Part shown: piece after piece, positions 17,169 to 27,312 of the stretch | Layout: each line of letters opens with the position of its first letter | Position numbering within the stretch: position 1 is the first letter of the stretch | Assembly (NCBI RefSeq): GCF_009766065.1 | Contig: NZ_LMUE01000002.1 | Coordinates: 295,023 to 359,022, forward strand | Direction: 5' to 3' | Length of the DNA: 64,000 nt | Source: Dyella sp. S184 | GTDB lineage: Bacteria; Pseudomonadota; Gammaproteobacteria; Xanthomonadales; Rhodanobacteraceae | Notes under the pieces: model-generated | What the model was told of the DNA's origin: nothing | Databases searched by the model: none | The model's input: the letters and a program-made list of their open reading frames with translations, nothing else | Position numbers and translations under genes: made by a program

Positions 17169-18895
17169 GAAAACACCTCGATCAGGTGCGCCGCCAACTC
17201 AGGCGGCGTACCGGAAAAACTGACCAGTCGTTCGGCGAAAATGCCGCTGACCATATCGGCAAAATGCTCACCGGACGACGACTCTACCCAAACCTGGCCA
17301 CCGCGATCATAGATCGCTTGCGAACCCGCAACGGCATCATTGGCCCGCCCAGCGAATACGATCGCCACCGCGTCACGACCGAAGGCATTCGCCGCCATCG
17401 TGAGGCTGGCGTCGATCGACGAGTCTTGTGTCTGATCCGAAGCAATGGCCTGAAGTTCGATCTTGCCGTCCCGGCGCAGCAGCACCTGCTTTCCTGCCGG
17501 CACCACCAGCACCTCACCAGGCGCGGCGCGGCCGCCTTGCAAGGCCAGCCGAACCGGCAGCTGGCTATGTGCGGCCAATCGCTCCACCAGCGCCACATCC
17601 GATTGCTGTTCTCCTAAATGCTGCGTATGCAGAAAGGTCATTCGTGAACTCGCGGGCAAAGCGGCAAGAAAGGTGCAAACGGAGTCCACGCCACTGACGG
17701 CCGCTCCCAGCAGAACGATCCGGCTCAAGGCGCTGCCCAGCTCGTCAAGCATCATCTCGTGATCAGGCGTATGCACATATGGCTTCGGAGCGATCGCCTC
17801 TTCCATCGACACCAGCTCGAGACTCATCACCGGCTCGATCCCAGGCGCAGTCTGTTCGACATCCGGGGCGAGAAAATCGGCAGCACTCAACTTTTCGATG
17901 CCGAATGCTCTGGCATCGTTTTTGGCAGGCTCGGCTATCAGTGCATCGTCATCCAGCAAGGCCCAGCCAACCGGCGCACTGACGGATTCAACCGCCCTTT
18001 TGGTGGGAATAGGATCGATTGCCGAGGTCGGTATCGTCGCGATCAAAGGATCGTCCGATGACACTAGCTGCAACTGATCGAACTGCACCGCCGCCACATC
18101 CGAATGCGCGCTACCCGTCGCGACGGCAGCATGTAATGCACCGTGATCAGCTGGAGAAGCATGCACGTGTGCACCGAAGTTGCCGTCATGCAGCGGGGGG
18201 AATTCCGCTTCACTGTCGAAGTTCGGCCCGGAGCCGAATTCGCCCTCATCGTCAGCCGGCAATTCACCAGAAGCCAGCAACGCCTCCAGTTCCGCCGCCA
18301 GACTTTCCGATTCGGCGCTGGCGATCATCTCGTGCTGACCTTCGTGGTCATCGTGCAACAGGAAGTCCGGCTCCTGCTGCATGGACTCCGGCTCCACCGG
18401 GGACGCGTGTTCCTCAATATTTTCCGCGAAAAGTTTTGCCGGTTCTGCTGCAACTTCCATCGGAGCTTCGGCATAAGCAGCCTCAACGCCAGTTGCTACC
18501 TCCGGCTCGATCTGCGGCGCGTCGATAACGCGTGCATCTTCCGGGCGAGGAGGATCGATATCGCCCACAGCCAATACCTTGACTGCCAGATGCCGCGCCC
18601 AGCGCGCGCGATCCCAGCCGATCAACTTGCGACTGGCCTGCGCATCATTGAAAACCACCCGCGGGCGGTCACCATCGATCAACTCGTACAGGTGATCAAG
18701 CGCGTCGTCGGCGCTGTCGTCCAGATTGACCACCAGCACATCGGCGCCCACCTGGTGCAGCAATTCCCGATTGAGGCTGGAAACCCCGCCCTCATGGACA
18801 ATCCGCGCGCCGCGCTCATGCAGCGCCTCGCGCAACTGGCCGCCCAGCTCGGTGTCATCGAACAACAGGGCAACCGCCGGACTCGTCTCACTCAT
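17165..18895 (-). CDS. chpB: CheB-like protein ChpB with altered active site
   Basis: 576 residues. The N-terminus (1-110) resembles a degenerate receiver (VALLFDDTELGGQLREAL, VLVVNLDDS). Residues about 130-370 are a long acidic linker without clear domains. The C-terminus (about 385-576) aligns with CheB methylesterase: LLGAAVSGVDS for the nucleophile loop, QH at 425-426 and RANDAVAG with Asp520. The nucleophilic Ser of GASTGG is Ala399 here; a Ser is present two residues on (Ser401). His426 and Asp520 of the triad look kept. So it may be inactive or altered. The start overlaps the chpA stop by eight bases. No CheR (PilK) gene is in the operon. Confidence 0.8.
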   Translation of the reverse strand: MSETSPAVALLFDDTELGGQLREALHERGARIVHEGGVSSLNRELLHQVGADVLVVNLDDSADDALDHLYELIDGDRPRVVFNDAQASRKLIGWDRARWARHLAVKVLAVGDIDPPRPEDARVIDAPQIEPEVATGVEAAYAEAPMEVAAEPAKLFAENIEEHASPVEPESMQQEPDFLLHDDHEGQHEMIASAESESLAAELEALLASGELPADDEGEFGSGPNFDSEAEFPPLHDGNFGAHVHASPADHGALHAAVATGSAHSDVAAVQFDQLQLVSSDDPLIATIPTSAIDPIPTKRAVESVSAPVGWALLDDDALIAEPAKNDARAFGIEKLSAADFLAPDVEQTAPGIEPVMSLELVSMEEAIAPKPYVHTPDHEMMLDELGSALSRIVLLGAAVSGVDSVCTFLAALPASSRMTFLHTQHLGEQQSDVALVERLAAHSQLPVRLALQGGRAAPGEVLVVPAGKQVLLRRDGKIELQAIASDQTQDSSIDASLTMAANAFGRDAVAIVFAGRANDAVAGSQAIYDRGGQVWVESSSGEHFADMVSGIFAERLVSFSGTPPELAAHLIEVFS

Positions 18896-21800
18896 GAACA
18901 GGCTCCGCCGCACGCTGCTCCAGCACCTCGTTGATCTGCACCAGCAGCTCAGCCTCCTGATACGGCTTGCCGAGATAACGATCCACGCCAATGTCGAACG
19001 CGCGTTGGCGATGCTTGTCACCGCTGCGCGAGGTGATCATGATGATCGGCACGTTGCGCAACCGCGGATCGGCCTTCATGTGGGTCGCCAGCTCATAGCC
19101 GTCCATACGCGGCATCTCGATGTCGAGCAGCATCAGGTCCGGCACGCGCTCGTGCAGTTTCTCCACCGCATCGACACCGTCCTTGGCCGTGCTGACTTCG
19201 TATTCGTGACGTTCCAGCACGCGGCTGGTGACCTTGCGCATGGTGATCGAATCGTCCACCACCATCACCAGTGGACGTACCCGCACTTCCTCGATGACCG
19301 GTGCCTGTACCGCACTGAGGCCATCGGAAAGGCGCTGTATGCGACGGGTGATGCCATGGCGAACCAGCGGCGCCAGATCCAGAATGATCAGCACCGAACC
19401 GTCGCCCATGATGGTTGCACCGAGCAGACCCGGTACGGAACTGATCTGCGGACCCACCGACTTGACCACGATCTCGCGCGAGCCGAGTACGGCATCGATG
19501 CGGATCGCCGCACGCAGGTCGCCCGCGCGGGTCAACAGCAACGGCTGCTGTTCGCCTTCGGCCGGCAGCCCCGGCGGCAGGCCCAACAACTCTGCCAGGT
19601 CGTGGATGCCGTAGGCCTCGTGGCCATACTGGAACGACGGTTCCTCCTCGGTCAGCAAGGTCGCCAGATCGTCCGGATTGACCCGTGCCACACCCTGCAC
19701 GGATGTCATCGGAATCGCGAACGTCGCCTCGCCGATGCGCACCAGGATGGCCTGGGTCACCGCGAGCGTGAATGGCAGACGCAACACGAAGGTGCTGCCC
19801 TTGCCCTGGTCCGATTCGATCGACAGCGAACCACCGAGCTGCTTGATCTCATTCGCTACCACGTCCATGCCGACACCGCGACCGGCCAGCTGGGTGACCT
19901 TGCTGGCGGTGGAGAAGCCCGGCTGGGTGATTAGCGAAAGCAGCTGGTTGTCGGTGGGCTTGGTGTCGGCACGCAGCAGCCCGCGCTCGATGCCGCGCTT
20001 GCGGATCGCCGCACGATCCAGTCCGCGACCATCATCGCTGACCCGGATCACCACCTCGGTGGCTTCACGCGCAACCTGGATATGCACCGAGCCTTCAGCC
20101 GGTTTGCCCGCCTTGCGGCGCTCAGCCGGGGTTTCGATACCATGCGCGATCGCGTTGCGCAGCATGTGCTCGAACGGCGCCTTGATCCGGTCGAGCAGGT
20201 TGCGGTCCATTTCGCCGTGCGCACCGTCGACGTACAGCTGGGCGCTCTTGCCCTGCTCCTGGGCCGCCTGTCGCAACGTGCGACGCAGGTTCGGCACCAT
20301 CGTGTCGAACGGCAGCATGCGCGTACGCAGCAGACCGTCTTGCAGCTCGGTACTGACGCGCGACTGTTGGATCAGCAGGGTTTCGGCCTGGCGGGTCAGT
20401 TCATCGAGCATGCTCTGGATCGACACCAGATCGGATACCGACTCGGCCAGTGCACGCGAATACTGCTGCAGTTGTGAATAACGATCGAGCTCGAGCGGAT
20501 CGAACGCCGCCAGGCCCGCTTCGCGATGCTCGCGCTGGAAGCGCGCGATGATCTGCGCCTCGGTCTCGATCTCAAGCATGCGCAGCTGGCTGCGCAAGCG
20601 TGCCACGGTCTGCTCCAGCTCGACCAGGTTGAAGCGATAGCCTGCCACCTGCTGCTCGAGGCGCGAACGATAAATCGCCACCTCACCAGCGTGGTTGACC
20701 AAGTTGTCGAGCAGGTCGGCACGGACGCGGATCTGTTCCTGCGAGGAGCGTACTTCCTCTTCCTCCTCCGGCAGCAGTTCGGGCAACTCCAGCCCATCCA
20801 GCGCAATCGGCAGCGTCGGCAGTGGGGTCGTCCGCACCGGCTTCGACACCGGCGCCGGCATGACGGCGGCGGCCAGCACCGCGTCGTCGGCCAGCATATG
20901 TTCGCCGGCCAGACCAAGCAGGTGATCGATCGTGGCCTGCGGATACTCGGGCGTCTGGCCCTGCGAAACCTGCTGCACTAGCGAGTGCAGCTGATCGAAG
21001 CTCGCCTCCAGCGCCGCAATCAGCGGACCGACCTTGGCCTGATCGCGTATCGGTTTTTCGAGCAGCGTTTCAATCGCATGGGTGAGATCGCCTACCGGTA
21101 TCAACCCGGCAATGCGTGCACCGCCCTTGAGCGTATGCAGGTCGCGCTGCAGTTCGGACACATGTACCAGCTCGGTCGGAGCGTCATGCCACTGCGCCAG
21201 CACGCCATCAGCGTGGTCGAGGATTTCGCGCGCCTCGTCGATGAACACTTCAAGCAGATCGGCGTCGATGAAGCCGGACCCCGCCAACGCATAAGCATGC
21301 TCTTGCGGCGGCTCGGCGTCGGCCTTGGCTGCCACGTGCTCGGCAGCCAGCTTTTCGGTAGCCACCCGTTCTGCCGCAAGTTTCTCGGCAACTGCAGCCT
21401 GGTCCGCCGCCACTTTCTCGGCGGCGACCCGTTCGGCGGCAGCTTTCTCGGAAGCAGCCTGCTCAGTCGCAGCTTGTTCTGCGGCCAGCTTCTCGGCAGC
21501 GACTTGTTCGGCTGCCGCTTTCTCAGCCGCAGCTTGTGCGATCGCGGCCTGCTCAGCCGCAGCTTCTTCAGCGGCCAGCTTCTCGGCGGCAGCCTGCTCG
21601 GCCGCAAGCTTCTCGGCAGCAACTTGCTCCGCCGCAAATTTCTCGGCAGCGGCCTGTTCCACCGCGAGCTTCTCGGCAGCAGCCTGCTCCGCAGCAAGTT
21701 TCTCGGCAGCGGCTTGCTCGGCAGCCTGTTGTTCCGCCGCAGCCTTCTCGGCGGCAGCGCGCTCGGCAGCGGCAACTCCTGGTTCGAACGCACCTAATGC

Positions 21801-24800
21801 GGCTACAAGTTCGGCGGCAAGCTCGGCATGGTGTGCATCGTCCGGATGAATTTCCGGCACCGATGGCACCTCGGCACCAGGCTCATCCGGCTGTGCAGCG
21901 GTGATCCTATCCATGCTGGCATCCAGCGAAGCGGCCATGGCCGTTTCGTCGGTGCCGGCATGCTCCGGAGCGGCGACTTCCGCGGCCGGCGCCTCTTCGT
22001 CCGGACGTGGCTCAAATACCACATGCGCCACCTGCGACTCGGGATAGCGATCACGCATCTCGATGAGCTGCGCGGCAAGCGCATCTGTGCTGGGCAGTTG
22101 CGGCTCAGCGACATCAAACTGGCGCATGACGTGGTCGACCACCTCGACCGCTTGGCCGAGCAGGTGAACGCCATCCGCCGGCAACGGCAGATTGGATGCA
22201 CGCACGCGCTTGAGCAGCCCTTCCAGCGGCGAAAGCAGTTGCGTCAACAACGGGATATCGACCATTGCGATGGCGCCATGCAGTGTGTGCACGGCACGCA
22301 GCAGCTCTTCGCCGATCGGCAACTCGTTGCGGCTGCGCTGGATTGCGGCACGAATGGTCTGAAGGTATTGCGCGACCTCACTGCGCAGGATCTCCAGCAA
22401 TACCGGATCAACCGGCGGCATCACTGATACCGCTACCATCGACGCCGGTTCGACGGCCTCGTGGTCGGCGGCAACGCTGCGGGCATCGGTCACACCTGCT
22501 TCCGGAACAGCCTGCGCTGCCAGATCGAGACGTGGCACGCGCCGGCGCACCACGCGCCGTACTGTTTCGGTCGCAGCCGACGTGTAGTCCTCGACACGCG
22601 CTGTCTGATTGCCCGCCGCGACTTGCTCGGCGGCCTGCATGATGGCGCTGAGCGGCACGGCCGGTGCGCCGTCACCCTTGAGCGCTGCCAGCAGCTGGGG
22701 CAGCGCATCGATCGCGTGCCGCACCACCGCCTGCACACCCTCGTGCGGCTGGATGGTGTTGTCCAGCACCCGGTTGAGCATGTCTTCCACTTTCCACGCG
22801 AATTCGCCGAGCACGCCGGCACCGACCAATCGGCCGGAGCCCTTGAGCGTATGGAACGAACGGCGGATGCTGATCATTGACGAATGCTGGGTCGGATCAG
22901 CGAGCCAGACTTTCTCGGCACTGCGCAGACTGTCGATTTCTTCCTGCATTTCCTCCAGGAAGATTTCGCGGATATCGTCATCGATACCTTCCGCGTTGGC
23001 ATTGAAGTGGGTGTTGGACGCCAATGCGTCGCGAACCGGCACCTGCTCGTAAACCTCTTCCTCGATTTCGGTCCAGTCACCGTCCTGATGATCCGACGCG
23101 CTCTCCACCGGGACAGGTGGCGTCGTCGCCTCGGTCTGTGCCAGCCGCAACCCATCCAGATTGTGGACAGGTGCTGCATGCGGCTCAGTTCCGCCAATAA
23201 ACAGATGCCCCAGGTCATCACCGGGAAGCAAGGTGACAGATTCAGAAAGTTCCGGGTGCTCCTCATCCTCGAGACCGTGACCGGTGTATGCATCCGCCCG
23301 CACTTCGGTTACGGCTGCCGCGACCGTGGGCACCGCACGCGCGGCTGGCAACGGCCAGTAACCGAGCAGGCCAAGGCTGTGTTCGGCCACGTCGAGGATA
23401 TGCTCCAGGCCGCCACGATGTTCACGCGCAGCCTCGAGGTAGTACTCCAGCGCGGCGAGTGCATCGGCCAGATGATCCATCTGCGCCCCACTGGGCACAC
23501 GCCGGTCACCCAGCAGTTCATAGCCGACGAAGCGGCCCACGCCTTCAGCCAGTTCGGCTGGACGCGTTGCCGACAGCATGCGCATCGCGCCGGCAACCTC
23601 GTCCATCAAGGCCGGAGTACCGGTCAGGCGGTCGTGCTCCCAGCCAGATTCGACGAAGGCAACGATCGCGTCCTTCACCTTGCCGGTATTGCTGATCGCT
23701 TCCTGCATCAGGGTCGTGACGACACCCAGCGCTTCGCTGCGCGGCAGACCCTGCATGGCGTCGCCGGTAGCCGGCTCGCCCTCGGCGGAGCCCAGACTCT
23801 CGATGTGATCGTCCAACGAGGCCTCGACATATAGCAGGGCCCCGGCCACATCAAGCAACGTATCCTCATCAGCCGCACGCAGGCGATTGGCGATCTCGTC
23901 CAGCACGCGCCGCTGTTCGTTGATTACCCGGCGCGGTACCGCCAACGCCAACATGCCGAGTGTATCGCCAACGCGTTCGAGCACTTCACCCTGCGCAGCC
24001 AGTTGCGCCGGGTCACCGTCTTGTTGACGCAGGAACAGGTCCAGCGCTTCCTTGACGCGCAACAGATCGTCCTTCAATGCGCGCGATACGGAATCGAGCA
24101 GCGCGCGGTTGTGCCCTGCCATCGAACCACGGGCGTGTTCCAGCTCCCCGACATCAGGCAGCAGGCTGTCCAACGCATAGGTCGTGCGCAGCAACTCCAT
24201 CTGCGGGCTGCGCTGCTTGGCCTGGGCCACGATGTAGAGCAGCTTGCAGGCCACCTCGTCGGCTTCGCCGCCGCGCAGGCTGTCTTCACCCTGTTCGATC
24301 AGCAGACGGATATTGCGGTCGACCTTGCCGATCAACTGGCGCACTTCGCCCGCATGGCTCTTGAGCGCACCTTGCTCCAGCCCCTCCAGCACGCCGGCAG
24401 CAATCCACCACAGGCGCCGGCCATGCACGTGGTGGCAGCGCGCGGTGATCGCCAGCAGGGTCTTGCGCATGCCGATCAGCTGTTGTGCCGCGTTCTGCCC
24501 GCGGAACCAGCCCAGCAACTGCTGCTGGAAGCGCAGACGCAGATCCACCAGCTCGCCACGATGAGCTTCGGCATACGCCTCACTCATGGCAGCTGGTGCC
24601 TGTTCCGGCAGGAACGCGTCGAGATTGGGGTGGAACATTGCCGATTCGGTCAGCGGCGGTTGCTCACGGCTGGCGCGCAGATCATTGAGCAGTGGCAGCA
24701 GTACCACTGGTACGTCGCGATGGCCACTGGACAGGCGTTCGAGGTAGTCCGGCAGCTGCATCAGGCCACGCATCAGCGCGGCATAGGCTTCCTCACGATG

Positions 24801-25055
24801 AGTGACATGCTCCTCGAGCAGCGCGATGGAGAGCGTCTCCATCTCCGCGGTCACCATCGCCGCGCCATACAGCTCGACCATCCGCAAGGTGCCAAGCACC
24901 TGATGCAGGTGATCCGAACACGTGCGCATGAAGTCGCGCTTGCCCGGGTTGTCGACGTAGGACTCCAGCGCCTCGCGGGCGATCGACAAGGTATCGTCGA
25001 GCTCCGGCTTGACCCACTGCAGTGTGGTGAAATCGATGTGGTCTTGAAGTCTCAT
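18888..25055 (-). CDS. chpA: Hybrid chemotaxis histidine kinase ChpA
   Basis: 2055-residue cytosolic kinase that drives twitching motility and cAMP control in the Pil-Chp system. Several phosphotransfer (Hpt) domains occur: a degenerate one around His51, then His735 (HTLKGSGRLVG), His923 (HTLHGAIAMVD, with His in place of the usual Lys) and His1307 (HTLKGGARIAG). An Ala/Glu-rich repeat region (about residues 1092-1242) precedes the His1307 domain. The CheA core follows: dimerisation, ATPase with Asn1634 in LRNAIAHGIE, DDGRGLD and GRGVGMDVV, a CheW-like domain, and a C-terminal receiver with Asp1978 in LLLDIEMPRMDG. P. aeruginosa ChpA is longer (about 2470). It lies 97 bases downstream of pilJ. 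Confidence 0.93.
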   Translation of the reverse strand: MRLQDHIDFTTLQWVKPELDDTLSIAREALESYVDNPGKRDFMRTCSDHLHQVLGTLRMVELYGAAMVTAEMETLSIALLEEHVTHREEAYAALMRGLMQLPDYLERLSSGHRDVPVVLLPLLNDLRASREQPPLTESAMFHPNLDAFLPEQAPAAMSEAYAEAHRGELVDLRLRFQQQLLGWFRGQNAAQQLIGMRKTLLAITARCHHVHGRRLWWIAAGVLEGLEQGALKSHAGEVRQLIGKVDRNIRLLIEQGEDSLRGGEADEVACKLLYIVAQAKQRSPQMELLRTTYALDSLLPDVGELEHARGSMAGHNRALLDSVSRALKDDLLRVKEALDLFLRQQDGDPAQLAAQGEVLERVGDTLGMLALAVPRRVINEQRRVLDEIANRLRAADEDTLLDVAGALLYVEASLDDHIESLGSAEGEPATGDAMQGLPRSEALGVVTTLMQEAISNTGKVKDAIVAFVESGWEHDRLTGTPALMDEVAGAMRMLSATRPAELAEGVGRFVGYELLGDRRVPSGAQMDHLADALAALEYYLEAAREHRGGLEHILDVAEHSLGLLGYWPLPAARAVPTVAAAVTEVRADAYTGHGLEDEEHPELSESVTLLPGDDLGHLFIGGTEPHAAPVHNLDGLRLAQTEATTPPVPVESASDHQDGDWTEIEEEVYEQVPVRDALASNTHFNANAEGIDDDIREIFLEEMQEEIDSLRSAEKVWLADPTQHSSMISIRRSFHTLKGSGRLVGAGVLGEFAWKVEDMLNRVLDNTIQPHEGVQAVVRHAIDALPQLLAALKGDGAPAVPLSAIMQAAEQVAAGNQTARVEDYTSAATETVRRVVRRRVPRLDLAAQAVPEAGVTDARSVAADHEAVEPASMVAVSVMPPVDPVLLEILRSEVAQYLQTIRAAIQRSRNELPIGEELLRAVHTLHGAIAMVDIPLLTQLLSPLEGLLKRVRASNLPLPADGVHLLGQAVEVVDHVMRQFDVAEPQLPSTDALAAQLIEMRDRYPESQVAHVVFEPRPDEEAPAAEVAAPEHAGTDETAMAASLDASMDRITAAQPDEPGAEVPSVPEIHPDDAHHAELAAELVAALGAFEPGVAAAERAAAEKAAAEQQAAEQAAAEKLAAEQAAAEKLAVEQAAAEKFAAEQVAAEKLAAEQAAAEKLAAEEAAAEQAAIAQAAAEKAAAEQVAAEKLAAEQAATEQAASEKAAAERVAAEKVAADQAAVAEKLAAERVATEKLAAEHVAAKADAEPPQEHAYALAGSGFIDADLLEVFIDEAREILDHADGVLAQWHDAPTELVHVSELQRDLHTLKGGARIAGLIPVGDLTHAIETLLEKPIRDQAKVGPLIAALEASFDQLHSLVQQVSQGQTPEYPQATIDHLLGLAGEHMLADDAVLAAAVMPAPVSKPVRTTPLPTLPIALDGLELPELLPEEEEEVRSSQEQIRVRADLLDNLVNHAGEVAIYRSRLEQQVAGYRFNLVELEQTVARLRSQLRMLEIETEAQIIARFQREHREAGLAAFDPLELDRYSQLQQYSRALAESVSDLVSIQSMLDELTRQAETLLIQQSRVSTELQDGLLRTRMLPFDTMVPNLRRTLRQAAQEQGKSAQLYVDGAHGEMDRNLLDRIKAPFEHMLRNAIAHGIETPAERRKAGKPAEGSVHIQVAREATEVVIRVSDDGRGLDRAAIRKRGIERGLLRADTKPTDNQLLSLITQPGFSTASKVTQLAGRGVGMDVVANEIKQLGGSLSIESDQGKGSTFVLRLPFTLAVTQAILVRIGEATFAIPMTSVQGVARVNPDDLATLLTEEEPSFQYGHEAYGIHDLAELLGLPPGLPAEGEQQPLLLTRAGDLRAAIRIDAVLGSREIVVKSVGPQISSVPGLLGATIMGDGSVLIILDLAPLVRHGITRRIQRLSDGLSAVQAPVIEEVRVRPLVMVVDDSITMRKVTSRVLERHEYEVSTAKDGVDAVEKLHERVPDLMLLDIEMPRMDGYELATHMKADPRLRNVPIIMITSRSGDKHRQRAFDIGVDRYLGKPYQEAELLVQINEVLEQRAAEPVHE
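21331..21774 (-). repeat. Tandem ~30-base repeats inside chpA encoding AAAEKLAAEQ units
   Basis: About fifteen imperfect 30-base units in frame, each coding ten residues of the type AAAEKLAAEQ. The product would be a long, charged alpha helix or coiled coil between two phosphotransfer domains of ChpA. Units differ at single positions (K/F/V, E/D, Q/H), so the array is old rather than a recent exact expansion, but copy number could vary between strains. Confidence 0.85.
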
Positions 25056-25152
25056 GCGCCTCTCTCAACGGTTGCCCAATGTCGCATTTCGCACGCATCA
25101 CGCAACCAACGAGACTGCCCCCCGAAAAATGCCAATACCAGCCAGAACGATG

Positions 25153-27183
25153 TCAACCCGGCAGCTTGAAATGCGCCACTGAGCGCCGCAGATCGCTCGC
25201 CAGCTGTGCCAGCGTACCGATCGAGTCGGCAGTCTGGCTCGCGCCCTGCGAGGTCTGCGAAGTAATTTCCTGAATCGCGTTCATCGAATGCGAAATGTCG
25301 GTCGCCGCCGCGGACTGCTGACGCGCCGCGCTGGAGATGTTCTGAATCAGCGCCGACAGATCGTGCGACACGCGCTCGATGTCACCCAGTGCACTGCCGG
25401 CGTCCTCCGCCTTGCGTGCACCGGCGACAACCTCGGCGGTGGTCTGCTCCATCGAGTTCACTGCTTCGTTGGTATCGGACTGAATCGTCTGTACCAGCGT
25501 TTCGATACGCTTGGTCGCACTGGTCGAACGTTCGGCCAGTCGCTGCACTTCGTCCGCCACCACCGCGAAACCTCGGCCCGCCTCGCCGGCCGAAGCCGCC
25601 TGGATCGCCGCGTTGAGTGCCAGGATGTTGGTCTGCTCAGCAATGTCGTTGATCAGTTCCACGATCGAGCCGATCTCCTGCGAGGATTCACCCAGGCGCT
25701 TGATGCGCTTGGAGGTTTCCTGGATCTGATCGCGAATCGAGTCCATCCCGGAGATCGTCTCGCGCACCACTTCGGCACCATGCGAAGCGATCTTCACCGA
25801 GCGCTCGGCCACGTCGGCCGATTCGGCGGAGTCCTTCGACACGATATCCATCGAGCTCACGATCTGGTTGATCGCCGAGGTCGCCGAGCTGATCTGCTGC
25901 GCCTGCTGTTCGGCCGCGTCGGCCAGGTGGCGTGCGGTGGTCTGGGTTTCCTGCGCCGACGACGACACCTGCTCGGAGGTCTCGTTGATGGTGGTTACCA
26001 GTGAACGCAGCTCATCGATGGCGTAGTTCACAGAGTCGGCGATCGCGCCGGTGATGTCTTCCGACACCGTGGTCTTGACCGTGAGGTCACCTTCGGCGAG
26101 CGAACCCATTTCGTCCAGCAGGCGCATGATCGCCTCCTGGTTGCGCTGGTTCAGTTCGGTACTGCTGGCAAACCGGCGACGCTGATCGCTTACCAGGGTG
26201 ATAACCAGCAACAGGGCGAACGCCACCGCGGCGATCGCGCCGAACAGGCCCCACCAGACGTTCGGGAACAGCCGGCGCAGCGGCAGCTTGCCGATCTGTT
26301 CGGACAGGTCGTTGGCGCGCAGCAGCACGGTCTGCGAATCCAGTGAGGCCTGGTTGCCTGCATGCTTCACGTCGGCAAGGTTGCCCGCCGCGGCAACCAG
26401 CTTGGCGACTGGATCAGCCAGCGTGGTCCAGCTGGCATCCATGTCAGTGAGGATTTTGTGCGCATTGGCATCGCCGATCGGCTTCACGCCACTGTCGGCA
26501 TTACCTACCAGCAGGCCTTTCAGCACGCTGCCGTACAACTGCGCATCGCGGGACAGGCCATCGGCTGCCGATTGGGCATTGTCGCCACCCTGCAGCACCT
26601 CCTGCACGCGGCGGATGATACGGTCAGCCGACAGCATCTGGCGGGACGTGCCCAGCATCTGTTCGGGACTGCCGTTGCGCTGCTGCAGAATGTTGACCAC
26701 CTGATCCATGCTCGAGTTGAGCAACGGCATCTGCTGCGACAGTGTGTCGGCGCGTTGTCCGGAATCGAGCACGACCGCCTTGTTGGAAAGGATCTTGCCG
26801 ATGTCGGCGTCAAGCTGCTTCCACGAGGCGTCAAGTGCACTCACGGCGCGCCCGGCGGGCGTGGCGTTATTGTCGCCGTATGCCTGCATGCCGCTGGTCG
26901 GATCGCCCTTGTCCAGCCGCTGTACGGCCGAATCGATCGAGTTACGGGTGCCCTCAAGTTCTTTGAAGGAATCGGTATTGCCACCCGCCGATTCCAACGC
27001 GAACTTGGCCGTCTGCTGTGACAGCACCTGGATCTGCGTGGTCAGCGCGATGGCCTGGCGATCCTCATCGTTCTTGATGTTCAGCCGCCAGAAGTCAAAC
27101 GCTGCCAGACCAATCGCGATCAACAGCAGGACAATGAGTGCGGTGTAACCCCGTTCCCTGCTGACGCCCCCTGTAGTGCTCAT
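25153..27183 (-). CDS. pilJ: Type IV pilus methyl-accepting chemoreceptor PilJ
   Basis: 676-residue receptor. TM1 lies at about residues 14-31 and TM2 at about 310-337, with a periplasmic double helical PilJ sensor domain between them. A HAMP domain follows, then the cytoplasmic signalling domain with the hairpin [38 protein letters not shown] written here in parts: the [13 protein letters not shown] tip is at about residues 505-520. In Pseudomonas PilJ interacts with pilin and relays surface contact to ChpA. The ATG at 27183 follows GAGGTGA; a GTG two codons upstream is less well placed. chpA comes next without an intervening pilK. Confidence 0.93.
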   Translation of the reverse strand: MSTTGGVSRERGYTALIVLLLIAIGLAAFDFWRLNIKNDEDRQAIALTTQIQVLSQQTAKFALESAGGNTDSFKELEGTRNSIDSAVQRLDKGDPTSGMQAYGDNNATPAGRAVSALDASWKQLDADIGKILSNKAVVLDSGQRADTLSQQMPLLNSSMDQVVNILQQRNGSPEQMLGTSRQMLSADRIIRRVQEVLQGGDNAQSAADGLSRDAQLYGSVLKGLLVGNADSGVKPIGDANAHKILTDMDASWTTLADPVAKLVAAAGNLADVKHAGNQASLDSQTVLLRANDLSEQIGKLPLRRLFPNVWWGLFGAIAAVAFALLLVITLVSDQRRRFASSTELNQRNQEAIMRLLDEMGSLAEGDLTVKTTVSEDITGAIADSVNYAIDELRSLVTTINETSEQVSSSAQETQTTARHLADAAEQQAQQISSATSAINQIVSSMDIVSKDSAESADVAERSVKIASHGAEVVRETISGMDSIRDQIQETSKRIKRLGESSQEIGSIVELINDIAEQTNILALNAAIQAASAGEAGRGFAVVADEVQRLAERSTSATKRIETLVQTIQSDTNEAVNSMEQTTAEVVAGARKAEDAGSALGDIERVSHDLSALIQNISSAARQQSAAATDISHSMNAIQEITSQTSQGASQTADSIGTLAQLASDLRRSVAHFKLPG

Positions 27184-27312
27184 GTTCACCTCATCCGTCT
27201 AACTTATACGTTGCCGGCTCCGCATCATCGCGCGGGGACTGGCCAGGGAATGTTGTCCCAAGTTTCCGGCCACGATCGGCGCCGGCGCTTCAATAACTAC
27301 AGCTGCGCCAGA

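Noticed and set aside
21331..21774. CRISPR-like array suggested by a regular 30-base period
   Set aside because: There are no spacers: the units abut directly, stay in frame with chpA and no cas gene is near.
20985..21849. Long open frames on the plus strand across the chpA repeats
   Set aside because: The repeat units have a period divisible by three and keep several frames open. The peptides are monotonous Ser/Ala/Phe or Leu/Gly runs and have no start context.
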